Of a stretch of 64,000 nucleotides of DNA, positions 41,112 to 50,538 are shown piece by piece. This DNA comes from Paenibacillus solanacearum. Its GTDB lineage: Bacteria; Bacillota; Bacilli; Paenibacillales; NBRC-103111. Positions within the stretch are counted from its first letter, which is position 1. The number at the start of each line of letters is the position of its first letter. The DNA is taken from assembly GCF_910593845.1 (NCBI RefSeq), contig NZ_CAJVAS010000030.1, positions 1-64,000 on the forward strand, in the 5' to 3' direction. A model generated the notes under the pieces. The model saw only the letters and a list, made by a program, of their open reading frames with translations, searched no databases and was not told where the DNA came from. A program made the position numbers and the translations under genes.

Positions 41112-42698
41112 TTATGATTGAAACCCGAGCTGTGCCAAAAACGCGCGAAACCCGTCCCGGCCCCGTTCGGTGCATTTGTAGACGCCCGCATCGCGCAGCA
41201 CGTCCGCGAACTTGCGGCCCACCTCGGTCCGCAGCGCTTCCGCCGCTTCTTCCGTGGACAGCGCCGTGCCATACCGGCCGATCAGCTCTTGCAGCCAGGC
41301 CGCATGCTTATGCAGCGGATGCTCCGGCTGCTCCGTGATGCACTCATCAAGCGACGAGGAACCGGTGAGCAGCTCCGCCGCTTGTTCCAGTTCGTCCTTG
41401 AGCCGGCCCGGCAGTACAGCCAGACCCATCACTTCGATCAGGCCGATGTTCTCCTTCTTGATATGATGCAGCTCGCGGTGCGGATGGAAGATGCCGTCCG
41501 GGTGCTCCTCGCTCGTTCGGTTGTTGCGCAGCACCAGATCGAGCTCGAACTCGCCGGCCGCGTTGCTGCGGGCGATCGGCGTAATCGTATTGTGCGGCGT
41601 CGGTGCGCCGCCCCCTGTTTCCGTGAAGGCGAGCACGTCATGCGCCGGGTCGCTGTACTGCTTCCACGCGTCCAATATGACGCCCGCCAGCTTCAGCAGC
41701 GATTCGCGGTGATGGCTGGAAATGCGGATGACCGACAGCGGCCAACGGACGATTCCAAGCTTGACGCCCGCATAATCCGGATGGCTGAAGCTTGCTTCCA
41801 CCGGCGCCTTCTCCATCGGGAAGGTGTGGCGGCCGCCCTGAAAATGGTCGTGATTCAAGATCGAGCCGCCGACGATCGGCAAATCGGCGTTGGAGCCGAT
41901 GAAATAATGCGGAATTTGTTCGACGAAGTCGAGCAGGCGCGCAAACGTCTGCTTCGACGTCTTCATCGGGCGATGCTCCCGGTCGAAGATGATGCTGTGC
42001 TCGTTGTAATACACATAAGGTGAATATTGCAAATACCACGGCTCTCCGGTCAATTCCAGCGGTATGACGCGCAGGTTTTGCCTGGCCGGATGGTTGACCC
42101 GTCCCGCATACCCGACATTATCGATGCACAGCAGGCATTTCGGATAATGACTCTGCGGCGCATTTTTGAGCAGGGCAATCTCGCGCGGATCTTTCTCCGG
42201 CTTGGAGAGATTGACCGTAATTTCAAGATCTCCGAATTCGGTCGGCGCAAGCCAATACATATTCGTGCGAATCCGGTCCATTCGGATGTAGTTGGAATCA
42301 ATGCACAGTTGATAGAACGCATCCGTCGCCTGACGAATTCCGTCGCGGCGCGCGGCGGCCCAGAACCGGTGCACGACCTCCGACGGCCGCGGCATCAAGT
42401 ACCCCATCATCCGCGCGTCAAGCAAGTCGCGCAGCGTCGTGTTGTTGTCCTCCAGCACGCCGATTTCCGCGGCGTAGTCAAGCAGCGGCTCCAGCAGTTG
42501 ATCCGGACTCTCCGTCTCGACATCGCGGATTTCGCCCTCATACGGCTCGCCGATTCGTAGAAGATCGAGCAAGCTGTTGCGAGCCGCATACGCATCAAGC
42601 GATTCCAGCAGCTTATGGCGCAGCCCGAACTGCAGCAGACGTTCGATCCCGTAGGCGGCTTGCTGCTGGCGCGATGCAGCTATCTTCGTATCGTTCAT
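41112..42698 (-). CDS. galT: UDP-glucose-hexose-1-phosphate uridylyltransferase (Firmicutes type)
   Basis: 528 residues, the long form found in Firmicutes rather than the about 350-residue E. coli type. It transfers UMP from UDP-glucose to galactose-1-phosphate in the Leloir pathway. The nucleophilic histidine is expected in SILNHDHFQGGRH (about 280-292), the equivalent of the HPHxQ motif. Start ATG follows GGGAGGG. It is the last gene of galK-galE-galT, 21 nt after galE, and ends in a strong terminator. Confidence 0.93.
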   Translation of the reverse strand: MNDTKIAASRQQQAAYGIERLLQFGLRHKLLESLDAYAARNSLLDLLRIGEPYEGEIRDVETESPDQLLEPLLDYAAEIGVLEDNNTTLRDLLDARMMGYLMPRPSEVVHRFWAAARRDGIRQATDAFYQLCIDSNYIRMDRIRTNMYWLAPTEFGDLEITVNLSKPEKDPREIALLKNAPQSHYPKCLLCIDNVGYAGRVNHPARQNLRVIPLELTGEPWYLQYSPYVYYNEHSIIFDREHRPMKTSKQTFARLLDFVEQIPHYFIGSNADLPIVGGSILNHDHFQGGRHTFPMEKAPVEASFSHPDYAGVKLGIVRWPLSVIRISSHHRESLLKLAGVILDAWKQYSDPAHDVLAFTETGGGAPTPHNTITPIARSNAAGEFELDLVLRNNRTSEEHPDGIFHPHRELHHIKKENIGLIEVMGLAVLPGRLKDELEQAAELLTGSSSLDECITEQPEHPLHKHAAWLQELIGRYGTALSTEEAAEALRTEVGRKFADVLRDAGVYKCTERGRDGFRAFLAQLGFQS

Positions 42699-42719
42699 CG
42701 CCTTTTCCCTCCCAGCGTT

Positions 42720-43706
42720 TTACTTGTCGTAGCCGTTCCGGTGGGCCTGGTGCCACTTCCAGGCGGAAGCGATGATCTGCTCCATGCTGTCGCGCTTCGG
42801 CCGCCAGCCCAGCTCGACGCGCGCCCGTTCCGACGAAGCGATCAGCGTCGCAGGGTCGCCGGCGCGGCGCGCCTCGATCACTGCCGGAATCGGATGTCCA
42901 GTCACGGCACGGGCGATCTCGATCACCTGCTTCACCGAGAAGCCGGTGCCGCTGCCGAGGTTATAGATGGCGCTCTCGCCGCCAGCGCGCAGCTTCTCTA
43001 CCGCCAGAATATGGGCGTCGGCCAGATCGGTGACATGAATGTAATCGCGGATGCATGTGCCGTCCGCCGTCGCATAGTCGTCGCCGAACACCGAGATGTG
43101 CGCACGCTGCTCTAATGCGACCTGCAGCACGAGCGGCACCAGATGCGTCTCCGGCGAATGGTCTTCGCCGATGCGCCCGCTTTCGTGCGCACCCGCCGCA
43201 TTGAAGTAGCGCAGCGACACGTATTTGATGCCATGGGCCGTGTCGAACCAGCGCATCATTTTTTCCATCGCCAGCTTCGTTTCGCCGTAGGCGTTCGTCG
43301 GGAGCGTCCGGTCGGTTTCCTGAATCGGCACGTTCTCCGGCTCGCCGTACGTCGCCGCCGTCGACGAGAATACGATCTTCTTCACGCCGTACGCATTCAT
43401 CTTCTCAAGCAGGCACAGCGTGCCGTATACGTTGTTATGATAATATTTGCCCGGATTTTGCATGCTTTCGCCGACGAGCGAGTTCGCCGCAAAGTGAATG
43501 ACGGCGTCAATCTCGTTTTCCCTGAACACCGTATCGAGAAAATCGGCGTCCCGCAGATCGCCGGCATACAGCTTGCCGCCGAGCAGCGCATCGCGATGTC
43601 CTTGCTGCAGATTGTCGACGACAACGACCTGCTCCCCTTTGGCAAGCAGCTCCGCCACCGTATGCGAGCCGATATATCCCGCTCCGCCTGTAACCAAAAT
43701 CGCCAT
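42720..43706 (-). CDS. galE: UDP-glucose 4-epimerase
   Basis: About 328 residues of the short-chain dehydrogenase family; interconverts UDP-galactose and UDP-glucose with bound NAD+. The Rossmann motif [10 protein letters not shown] is at the N-terminus. The catalytic serine is in FSSTAATYG and the Tyr-Lys pair in [11 protein letters not shown]. The sugar-binding loop RYFNAAGA is present. ATG 43706 (start MAILVTGG) has GGAAGG at 10 nt; ATG 43712 and GTG 43715 are alternatives. It sits in the middle of galKET. The 79-nt galK-galE gap holds a GCCGCTG/CAGCGGC hairpin without a T-run. Confidence 0.94.
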   Translation of the reverse strand: MAILVTGGAGYIGSHTVAELLAKGEQVVVVDNLQQGHRDALLGGKLYAGDLRDADFLDTVFRENEIDAVIHFAANSLVGESMQNPGKYYHNNVYGTLCLLEKMNAYGVKKIVFSSTAATYGEPENVPIQETDRTLPTNAYGETKLAMEKMMRWFDTAHGIKYVSLRYFNAAGAHESGRIGEDHSPETHLVPLVLQVALEQRAHISVFGDDYATADGTCIRDYIHVTDLADAHILAVEKLRAGGESAIYNLGSGTGFSVKQVIEIARAVTGHPIPAVIEARRAGDPATLIASSERARVELGWRPKRDSMEQIIASAWKWHQAHRNGYDK

Positions 43707-43738
43707 ATCCATCACGCCTTCCGTCTCATTATCGTTTT

Positions 43739-43756
43739 GCCGCTGTGGACAGCGGC
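43739..43756 (-). other. Hairpin between galK and galE
   Basis: GCCGCTG at 43739-43745 pairs with CAGCGGC at 43750-43756. No T-run follows on the minus strand, so it is more likely an RNA stability or processing element than a terminator. Confidence 0.4.
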
Positions 43757-43785
43757 TTTATCGTACAGAACGTCCGTCCTTCGGT

Positions 43786-44958
43786 CTAAGCAAGCTCCGC
43801 CACGCCGTCGCCGATATCGCATACGTAAAAGTCCGGCGTCAGTCCGGTCTTCTCTTTGTATACGCGGCCGACCTCATCCTTGAACCGCTCGATGCTGTCC
43901 TCGTGCACAAGGGATACGGTACAGCCGCCGAAGCCCGCTCCGGTCATGCGCGAGCCGAGCACGCCGGGGACGGCCAGCGCCGCTTCCACCATCGTGTCCA
44001 GTTCGAGGCCGGTCACTTCGTACAGATCGCGAAGCGAGTCATGCGAGCCGATCATCAGCTGGCCGAATGCGGCCAAATCCCCCTGCTCCAACACCTTCAT
44101 CGACTGCAGCACGCGGTCGATCTCTTCCACGACGTGCTGGGCGCGCCGGCGCACCGTCTCGTCTTGGATCAGATGCTTCGACTCGGTGAACTGCGCCAGC
44201 GACAGCTGACCGAGCAGCGTCAGCTCCGGATAGCGCGCCTTCAGATCCTGCACCGCCTGCTCGCACTGCGCGCGTCTTTCGTTGTACTTGGAGTCGACGA
44301 GCCCGCGCTTCTTGTTCGTATTGCCGATCACGAGCCGGTACGCGCCGCTTTGGAACGGCACATGCTTGTATTCGAGCGTGTCGCACATCAGCAGGATCGC
44401 ATGGTCCTTCTTGCCCATCGCCACCGCGAACTGATCCATGATGCCGCATTTGACGCCGATGAACTCGTTCTCCGTCTTTTGTGCGAGCAGCGCGATATCC
44501 ACTTTATCCGCCGGATGTCCTTCCAGCGTCAGCAGCGCGAACGCCGTCACCACTTCAATTGATGCGGAGGAGGACAAGCCCGAGCCGTTCGGAATCGCTC
44601 CGCTGTAGAGCAGATCGTAGCCGCCTACGGACAGATTGCGGTTTTGCAGCTCGCGGATTATGCCCTTCGGGTAATTCATCCATTCGTCTTCTGAACGATA
44701 CGTCATCTCTTGAATGGAAATATGTTTGCGCAACGGGAAGTTCGTGGAGGCAAAGCCCACCTGGCCGTCGTCCCGTTTGCGGGCGAGCAGCGTCGTGCCG
44801 AACGTCAACGCCGCCGGAAAGACATAGCCGCCGTTGTAATCCGTATGTTCGCCGATCAGATTGACGCGGCCCGGCGCGTGAAATACGTGTACCGGGTGGT
44901 CGCCGGATGCTCCGTAATACTCCTTGAACGTTTGCTGCAATGCTTGAATGTCTGCCAT
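43786..44958 (-). CDS. galK: Galactokinase
   Basis: About 390 residues of the GHMP kinase family; phosphorylates galactose at C1. The galactokinase signature GRVNLIGEHTDYNGGYVFP is near residues 30-48. The ATP loop NGSGLSSSASIEV is at about 120, and the GHMP third motif TGAGFGGCTVSLV at about 340. ATG 44958 follows GAGGTGA at 8 nt; an upstream in-frame GTG overlaps that site. It is the first gene of galKET and divergent from an AraC-family regulator, with 21-bp-phased direct repeats between them. Confidence 0.95.
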   Translation of the reverse strand: MADIQALQQTFKEYYGASGDHPVHVFHAPGRVNLIGEHTDYNGGYVFPAALTFGTTLLARKRDDGQVGFASTNFPLRKHISIQEMTYRSEDEWMNYPKGIIRELQNRNLSVGGYDLLYSGAIPNGSGLSSSASIEVVTAFALLTLEGHPADKVDIALLAQKTENEFIGVKCGIMDQFAVAMGKKDHAILLMCDTLEYKHVPFQSGAYRLVIGNTNKKRGLVDSKYNERRAQCEQAVQDLKARYPELTLLGQLSLAQFTESKHLIQDETVRRRAQHVVEEIDRVLQSMKVLEQGDLAAFGQLMIGSHDSLRDLYEVTGLELDTMVEAALAVPGVLGSRMTGAGFGGCTVSLVHEDSIERFKDEVGRVYKEKTGLTPDFYVCDIGDGVAELA

Positions 44959-45035
44959 AACCTCGGTCACCTCGTCGATTGGTTTGTTGGGCTTACGATT
45001 GCCGATGAACGCGTAATATGTATGTCATGATGTAA

Positions 45036-45041
45036 AGTATA
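45036..45041 (-). promoter_or_regulatory. Candidate galK -10 element
   Basis: On the minus strand 45041-45036 reads TATACT. The expected -35 position (45059-45064) is TAGTGA, a weak match, as is usual for activator-dependent promoters, and it abuts the direct repeats at 45064-45098. Confidence 0.4.
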
Positions 45042-45063
45042 TCTTGCGTTTCCTATATTCACT

Positions 45064-45098
45064 ATGGAACGATGTAATTCCTGCATGGAAAAATGTTA
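45064..45098. promoter_or_regulatory. Direct repeats, candidate AraC-family operator of galKET
   Basis: ATGGAACGATGTAA at 45064-45077 and ATGGAAAAATGTTA at 45085-45098 match at 11 of 14 positions with a 21-bp phase, that is two helical turns. Tandem sites at this phase are typical for AraC-type dimers. The promoter-proximal copy touches the predicted galK -35. Confidence 0.6.
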
Positions 45099-45180
45099 GA
45101 TTTTCCGTTTATTGCGATCCGTCCGTTCATGATATACTCGGTGTAACGAATGAAATCCTGTAACAAAGGAGCCGCGCGCT

Positions 45181-46059
45181 ATGTCCACTCCTGCATCGCC
45201 CAAACGCCCGGAAAGCTATTACGTCGTCTCGAACCCGAAGCCCGGTACCGCCTCCGTGCGGCTGAGCGTGCTGTTCTCCGGCCACAGCCAAACAAAGCCC
45301 GGGCACAGGCCCGGGCCGAAAATCGTCGACTATTACTTGCTGCACCATATCGTATCCGGAAAAGGCGTCTACACCTGCCACGGCCGCACGTACGAGCTCG
45401 GCGCCGGCGACAGCTTCCTGATCGAGCCCGGCAAGCTGATCAACTACATGGCCGATCTGGAAGACCCGTGGCACTACCGCTGGATCGCCTTCGAGGGGGA
45501 GGAGGCCGCCACCATGCTGCGGGACGTCGGGCTGAGCTCCGAGCAGCCGATCGTGCACACGGGGAAAAAACGCCATATCGCCGTGCTCTTTCACCAGGTA
45601 CAGAGCGCCTTCCAATCGCGTGGTCCCGGCTCCAATCTGAGGGCCAACGGCTGCCTCCAGCTGCTGCTGGCCGAGTATGCCGATGCGCTGATGCCGCAGC
45701 AAAAAAGCGCGCCGGAGCAAACGTCCGGTGGCGATCAGGTCGTGCAGCAAGCGCTGAACTACTTATCCGCGCAATATGCCGAGCCGATCACCATCGAGCT
45801 GATGGCGGGGGCGCTCGGCTACAATCGCGCTTACTTATCCACGCTGTTCAAGCGGCACACCGGGCTGACGCCCGTCACCTTCCTGCTCCGGCTGCGGCTC
45901 GACAAAGCGCGCCATTTGCTGCGAGAACGGCCCGAGCTGACGGTCGAGCAGATCGCTTCCTCCGTCGGCTTCCAGGACCCGCTCTACTTCTCGAAGCAGT
46001 TCAAGCGCCACTACGCCATCGCGCCGACGGATTACCGCAGCTCGCTGTTCAAGCGATAA
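45181..46059 (+). CDS. AraC-family transcriptional regulator, probable activator of galKET
   Basis: 292 residues. An N-terminal AraC-type cupin (about 20-160, YYLLHHIVSGKGVYTCHGRTYELGAGDSFLIEPG) should bind a sugar. Two C-terminal helix-turn-helix motifs (about 180-285) read ITIELMAGALGYNRAYLSTLFKR and LTVEQIASSVGFQDPLYFSKQFKRHY. It is divergent from galKET with only 222 bp between, and AraC-like direct repeats lie there. ATG follows AAAGGAG. Galactose or a galactoside is the likely effector, by context only. It is convergent with the sensor kinase gene. Confidence 0.88.
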   Translation: MSTPASPKRPESYYVVSNPKPGTASVRLSVLFSGHSQTKPGHRPGPKIVDYYLLHHIVSGKGVYTCHGRTYELGAGDSFLIEPGKLINYMADLEDPWHYRWIAFEGEEAATMLRDVGLSSEQPIVHTGKKRHIAVLFHQVQSAFQSRGPGSNLRANGCLQLLLAEYADALMPQQKSAPEQTSGGDQVVQQALNYLSAQYAEPITIELMAGALGYNRAYLSTLFKRHTGLTPVTFLLRLRLDKARHLLRERPELTVEQIASSVGFQDPLYFSKQFKRHYAIAPTDYRSSLFKR

Positions 46060-46074
46060 GCGCCGGCGATAGGT

Positions 46075-48180
46075 TTACGCATCGGGCCTCGACAGCGGCA
46101 GCATAAACGCGAGGCACGCGCCCTGCCCGACGCGGCTCTGCGCCCAGATGCGCCCGCCGTGGTAATCGATAATTTCCTTGGCGATCGCAAGTCCAAGACC
46201 GCTGCCGCCACCCGCGGTATTACGCGTCTTGTCCTTTTTGTAGAAGCGGTCGAAGATGTGGGGCAAATCTTCCGGCTCGATGCCCGAGCCGTTGTCCTTC
46301 ACCTGCACGACCAGCGAGTTCCCGTCCAGGATGATGTCGAGCTGGATCAGCCCGCCCTGCGGCGTATGCTTGACCGCGTTGTAAATGATGTTCGTCAGCA
46401 CCTGGTCGATCCGGTTCAAGTCGATGTAGACGACGCCCTGCCCGTCCGCCTTGGACTGAAGCTCGTACGTCTCCGATTCGAAGCGCAGCCCGGCGCCGAC
46501 GACTTCCAGCTCGTACCGCTCCTGGAAATACCGGATGAACTCGCCCGTCGTGATCGGCTGGATGTCGAACTCGAGCTGGCGCGCCTCAAGCTTGGACAGC
46601 TGGAACAAGTCGCTGATCAGCCGGTTCAAGCCGGTAATGCGCGCATAGATCAGCTTCAAATATTTTTGCTGCTGCTCGGGCTGCGACACGACGCCGTCAA
46701 TCAGCGCTTCGACATATCCTTGAATGAGCGTCATCGGCGTGCCGAGGTCATGCGAAATATTGCTCAGCAAATGCCGGCGCGACGTTTCCATCCGGGCCAA
46801 ATTCTCGTTCATATGCTCGAGACTGCTGTTAAACCGCTCCAGCTCCGCCGTACGCTCCCGAATTTTTTGCTCGAGACCGATATTCATTTCGCGCATTTGG
46901 CGCGACAGCGTCTCGACCGCCATGAACGCTTTGGCCGATTTGGAGCTGATCACAAACGACGTCATGAATACGCAGAACAGCAGGCCGAACGACGACACTT
47001 CCCCCAAGGAGAGCAGCTGGTTGTAATATAAAATGTCGACTCCGATCGTGACCGCATACATGCCTGCGCCCGTCACCGCAAACAAAGCCCCTTCCCGTCC
47101 ATGCAGCAGCGCCTGAATGAGGCACGCCATCAAATAGACGCATACCAGCACCGTCATCGCTTGATAAGCCGGTGGGCCGTACGTGAACCAGGGCGGCGGC
47201 AGCAGCAGCGAAGCCGCGAACAGCAGCGCAACCCATTGGATCATGCGGATGACGCGGCGGCTTGTTTCCTGCGGATAGAGCGAATGAACGAACAGCGCAA
47301 TGGCCGGCACGGCGAGATAAAAGCACAAGTACTCGATTCGCAGTGCGGAAAGCCACGCGAATCCGGGCATGAAGTAATACGCGATGCCCTCCCCGACGAA
47401 AGCGGCGCGAAGGCCGGTCAGCAAGCAGAACCCTCCGAAGTACAGAGAGCCCCTTTCTTTGCGCCGCAGAATGAAGTTGACGATGTAATGCAAGCCCATC
47501 GCAAACAGGCTGCCGACAATAATGGTGTCCAACGCCGCGCCCTTACGGATGTGCCAGTCGATCTGATCGGCGGTTCCGATCAGCAGCGGGTTCCATATGC
47601 CGCCTAGCCGGTGATCGTAATTCGATACCTGAATGACGATGTCGACGGATCGGCCGTTGTTATGGAAATTGACAGCCTTGGGCGTATACTTCGCCAGCGC
47701 GTTGTGCGGGGTTTCGCCGACCTTGCCGCTGGAGGTTACCTCTTCGCCGTTCACCCACAGCCGGTAAGCGGTGCGAATATACGGAACCTTGATCGACAGA
47801 ATCGGCGTCGGGTCGTTCAGCTCGATCCGCAGACGGTACGTCCCGTAGCCGCTGCCGCCGATCTGATCGTTCCCGTCCAGCCCGTTCCACGACCCCGGCT
47901 GCACAATCTTCCCGGGGGACGGAGCGCCGCTTCCCGCCAGCTCCTGCGGCGTCAGCAGCAGCTGCCAGTAAAAGTCCCACTCCCCCTTCAGCGCAAGGAT
48001 ACCCTGCTGCTCGAAACGGTAGCCCCCGAGCGGCATAAACCCGCCCGCGGCGCGAAGGTTCGGGCTTTCTCCCGAATCCTGCCGATCGCCGCAGCCGGAC
48101 AATGCGAGACTTAATAAAACTATGGCGAAAACTGTCGTCAAACCTTTATAATAGAGATACAATTTGGAAATCGGTACCAC
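46075..48180 (-). CDS. 7TM-DISM sensor histidine kinase with a lipoprotein-like N-terminus
   Basis: 701 residues. The N-terminus is a signal with a perfect lipobox, LSGC, at about residues 27-30. A DISMED2-type extracellular domain (50-190, LKGEWDFYWQLLLTPQEL) and seven membrane helices (210-410) follow. HisKA carries the histidine in LSNISHDLGTPM (about 475); HATPase_c has NIIYNAVKHTPQGG, DNGSGI and GSGLGLAIAKEI. Start is GTG 48180 behind GGAAAG. The response regulator gene is divergent and adjacent, so they are likely a two-component pair. The ligand is unknown; DISM domains often sense carbohydrate-like molecules. Confidence 0.88.
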   Translation of the reverse strand: MVPISKLYLYYKGLTTVFAIVLLSLALSGCGDRQDSGESPNLRAAGGFMPLGGYRFEQQGILALKGEWDFYWQLLLTPQELAGSGAPSPGKIVQPGSWNGLDGNDQIGGSGYGTYRLRIELNDPTPILSIKVPYIRTAYRLWVNGEEVTSSGKVGETPHNALAKYTPKAVNFHNNGRSVDIVIQVSNYDHRLGGIWNPLLIGTADQIDWHIRKGAALDTIIVGSLFAMGLHYIVNFILRRKERGSLYFGGFCLLTGLRAAFVGEGIAYYFMPGFAWLSALRIEYLCFYLAVPAIALFVHSLYPQETSRRVIRMIQWVALLFAASLLLPPPWFTYGPPAYQAMTVLVCVYLMACLIQALLHGREGALFAVTGAGMYAVTIGVDILYYNQLLSLGEVSSFGLLFCVFMTSFVISSKSAKAFMAVETLSRQMREMNIGLEQKIRERTAELERFNSSLEHMNENLARMETSRRHLLSNISHDLGTPMTLIQGYVEALIDGVVSQPEQQQKYLKLIYARITGLNRLISDLFQLSKLEARQLEFDIQPITTGEFIRYFQERYELEVVGAGLRFESETYELQSKADGQGVVYIDLNRIDQVLTNIIYNAVKHTPQGGLIQLDIILDGNSLVVQVKDNGSGIEPEDLPHIFDRFYKKDKTRNTAGGGSGLGLAIAKEIIDYHGGRIWAQSRVGQGACLAFMLPLSRPDA

Positions 48181-48294
48181 GTTCTTTCCATATTACGTCA
48201 AATGTTTCGTCGTATTAATCTTACCGCAAACCGCTTGCTTTGGATACGGAAAAAAACGGACTGCCTTGCTGCAAAGCCTGATGGAGGGTATGAG

Positions 48295-48987
48295 ATGCCT
48301 GGAGAAAAAATTTTGCTTGTCGACGATGAAGCAGAAATTGTTGAATTGATCAGCTTATACTTGAAGAAAGAAGGGTACGAGGTGCTCTGCTCCAACAACG
48401 GGGCCGAAGCGCTGGAAATGGCCAAGGAGCACCGTCCCGACCTGGTGATTCTGGACATTTCGCTGCCCGGTATGGACGGCATCGAGGTGTGCCGCCAGCT
48501 TCGCAAATCATTCAGCACGCCTATCCTGTTTCTGAGCTGCAAAAGCGATGATATGGACATTATCCTCGGATTCAGCATCGGCGGAGACGATTATATTACG
48601 AAGCCGTTCAGTCCGGGACAGCTGGTCGCCCGCGTGAAGGCTCATTTGCGCCGCAGTCATTTGATGGAACAGCATAAGGAGGATTCGCAGCATCTGTATT
48701 TTCCCGGCCTCGAGGTCGATCTGATCAGCCGGACCGTGAAGGTGGACAGCGTCATCGCCCCGCTCTCGTCCAAAGAGTTCGATCTGCTGCTGCATTTGGC
48801 CAAATCGCCAGGCAAGGTGCTCCCGCTGGAGCAGCTGTACAAAATGACCTGGGGCGTGGACAGCAACGGAGATACGAGGACGCTGCTGGTACATATCAGC
48901 AATCTGCGCAAAAAAATCGAAACGAATCCGGCCGAACCGAGATACGTGCAAACCGTTCGAGGGGTCGGCTATAAATTCAACGGCTAG
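48295..48987 (+). CDS. OmpR/PhoB-family response regulator
   Basis: 230 residues. The receiver (1-120) has DDE at 10-12, the acceptor D54 in [12 protein letters not shown] and the lysine in YITKPFSPG. The winged helix (130-228) has [20 protein letters not shown] and the C-terminal [13 protein letters not shown]. It is paired by position with the divergent DISM sensor kinase. ATG 48295 follows GGAGGG; the frame is open further upstream, but without a site. Its 3' end overlaps the convergent rluF gene by 11 nt. Confidence 0.92.
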   Translation: MPGEKILLVDDEAEIVELISLYLKKEGYEVLCSNNGAEALEMAKEHRPDLVILDISLPGMDGIEVCRQLRKSFSTPILFLSCKSDDMDIILGFSIGGDDYITKPFSPGQLVARVKAHLRRSHLMEQHKEDSQHLYFPGLEVDLISRTVKVDSVIAPLSSKEFDLLLHLAKSPGKVLPLEQLYKMTWGVDSNGDTRTLLVHISNLRKKIETNPAEPRYVQTVRGVGYKFNG

Positions 48988-49699
48988 CTTCCGGACGGGA
49001 GTCCGGATCATGGCCCGTCAGCGCCAGCAGGCCGGCCATCTCTTCCCGGGTCAAGTCGCGCCACTTCCCCGTCGGCAGCCCGGCCAGCTTCACGTTCATG
49101 ATGCGCACTCGCTTGAGCCGCCGCACTTCATACCCGAAGGCGGCGCACATTCGGCGAATTTGCCGGTTCAGACCCTGCGTCAGAACAATGCGAAACACCC
49201 GCTCGTCCATTTGATGTACTTTGCACGGGTTCGTCATCGTACCGAGAATTTTGACGCCGCCGGCCATTCCTTGCAGAAACACGGGCGTCACCGGCTTGTC
49301 CACCGTAACGATATATTCCTTCTCATGCCCGTTCTCCGCACGCAATATTTTGTTGACGATATCCCCGTCGTTCGTCAGAAAGATAAGCCCTTCGGAATCT
49401 TTGTCGAGGCGCCCGATCGGAAAGATGCGTTCCTTGTGCCCGACAAAGTCAACGATATTGCCCCGCACATGGCGCTCCGTCGTGCTGGTGATGCCCACCG
49501 GCTTGTTCAGCGCAATATACACGTGGCTCTTGTGCTCGCCCACGAGCCGCCCGTCCACCCGTACTTCGTCGCCTTCCTCCACTTGACTGCCGAGCTCGGC
49601 TCGTTTCCCGTTAATCGTAATGCGCCCGGCCTCAATCCATTTATCGACTTCTCTACGGGAGCACATGCCCGTTTCGCTTATATATTTGTTAATTCTCAT
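48977..49699 (-). CDS. rluF: 23S rRNA pseudouridine synthase RluF-like
   Basis: 240 residues of the RsuA family. An S4 RNA-binding domain (1-60, [20 protein letters not shown]) precedes the synthase domain with the catalytic aspartate in [11 protein letters not shown] (about 105) and the motif [18 protein letters not shown]. RluF modifies U2604 of 23S rRNA in E. coli; the sequence pattern ([26 protein letters not shown]) agrees with RluF more than RluB or RsuA. It is convergent with and slightly overlaps the response regulator gene. Confidence 0.88.
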   Translation of the reverse strand: MRINKYISETGMCSRREVDKWIEAGRITINGKRAELGSQVEEGDEVRVDGRLVGEHKSHVYIALNKPVGITSTTERHVRGNIVDFVGHKERIFPIGRLDKDSEGLIFLTNDGDIVNKILRAENGHEKEYIVTVDKPVTPVFLQGMAGGVKILGTMTNPCKVHQMDERVFRIVLTQGLNRQIRRMCAAFGYEVRRLKRVRIMNVKLAGLPTGKWRDLTREEMAGLLALTGHDPDSRPEASR

Positions 49700-49870
49700 T
49701 CGTTTCCACTCCGCACTTGAATTGAATTATTCCGCTTTCATTATAGCATGCGCCGGATATGATTCAAAAAATAAAGCCCGCGCGTTTCAGGCTTGTCCTC
49801 AGCGGGTAATGAAATGGTACACCGGTGCCTTGGGCATTCGGTGCAATAAGGAGTCGAAGGAGTGTTACCG

Positions 49871-50329
49871 ATGAATCGAAGAAAAACGCTGCCGACGATC
49901 ACTAAGCCGTTTGCTCATGTACACAGCACCTTAACCGCGCTGGGCTTCTCAGAAATGCCATGCAAGGAAGGAACGCTATATGAACTGACATTCCATGACG
50001 CCTCGACACTCCAGCAATATCCGTACCGCATTCCTACGCAAACGATGGAGAACGGCCAGACGGAAGTGCATTTGCCGGAAGCCGGATTTTGCGGCAAGCA
50101 GACCGTTCCGGAGTCGGCCGAAGCCGCAGCCGCCGAACTGCTGGTCGAAGTGCATCAATATCTTGAGAACAGGCAGGACAAGGAACCTTCGCCGCCTATC
50201 GACCAAGTGATGAACGGGAAGATGGCCAATAATGAAGCCGAAGTGAAAAGGCTCGGAAAGGTGATGGCCAGTATGCCCACGAACAGCGAGCTGCGCAAAA
50301 ACGGCCTGGTCCCCGACCCGATCCAGTAA
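49871..50329 (+). CDS. Small soluble protein of unknown function
   Basis: About 152 residues with no membrane segment or signal. The N-terminal 100 residues look alpha/beta (TALGFSEMPCKEGTLYELTF, QYPYRIPTQT). The C-terminal 50 residues are charged and helical (MANNEAEVKRLGKVMASM). Family not recognised. ATG follows GAAGGAG at 8 nt. It lies alone between rluF and the PBP gene; its transcript may extend into the PBP gene, as no strong terminator is evident between them. Confidence 0.7.
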   Translation: MNRRKTLPTITKPFAHVHSTLTALGFSEMPCKEGTLYELTFHDASTLQQYPYRIPTQTMENGQTEVHLPEAGFCGKQTVPESAEAAAAELLVEVHQYLENRQDKEPSPPIDQVMNGKMANNEAEVKRLGKVMASMPTNSELRKNGLVPDPIQ

Positions 50330-50538
50330 TATTGTCAAAATTGACGAGTCAAGCCCCGGCCGGTCGCAGCGGTTCGCGGGCTTTTTGCTTTCCGGCTTCG
50401 GTTTTTGGCGTGTCAACCTGCACAAAATCGCCCGGCCCCGCGAATACGTTAACGAGAGACGAATTTCTTCGATAACGATACAGGCAACAGGCGTCATGCA
50501 TTCGTTGATATAGAAGCGATTCGCCAGAGAGGGGTCGT

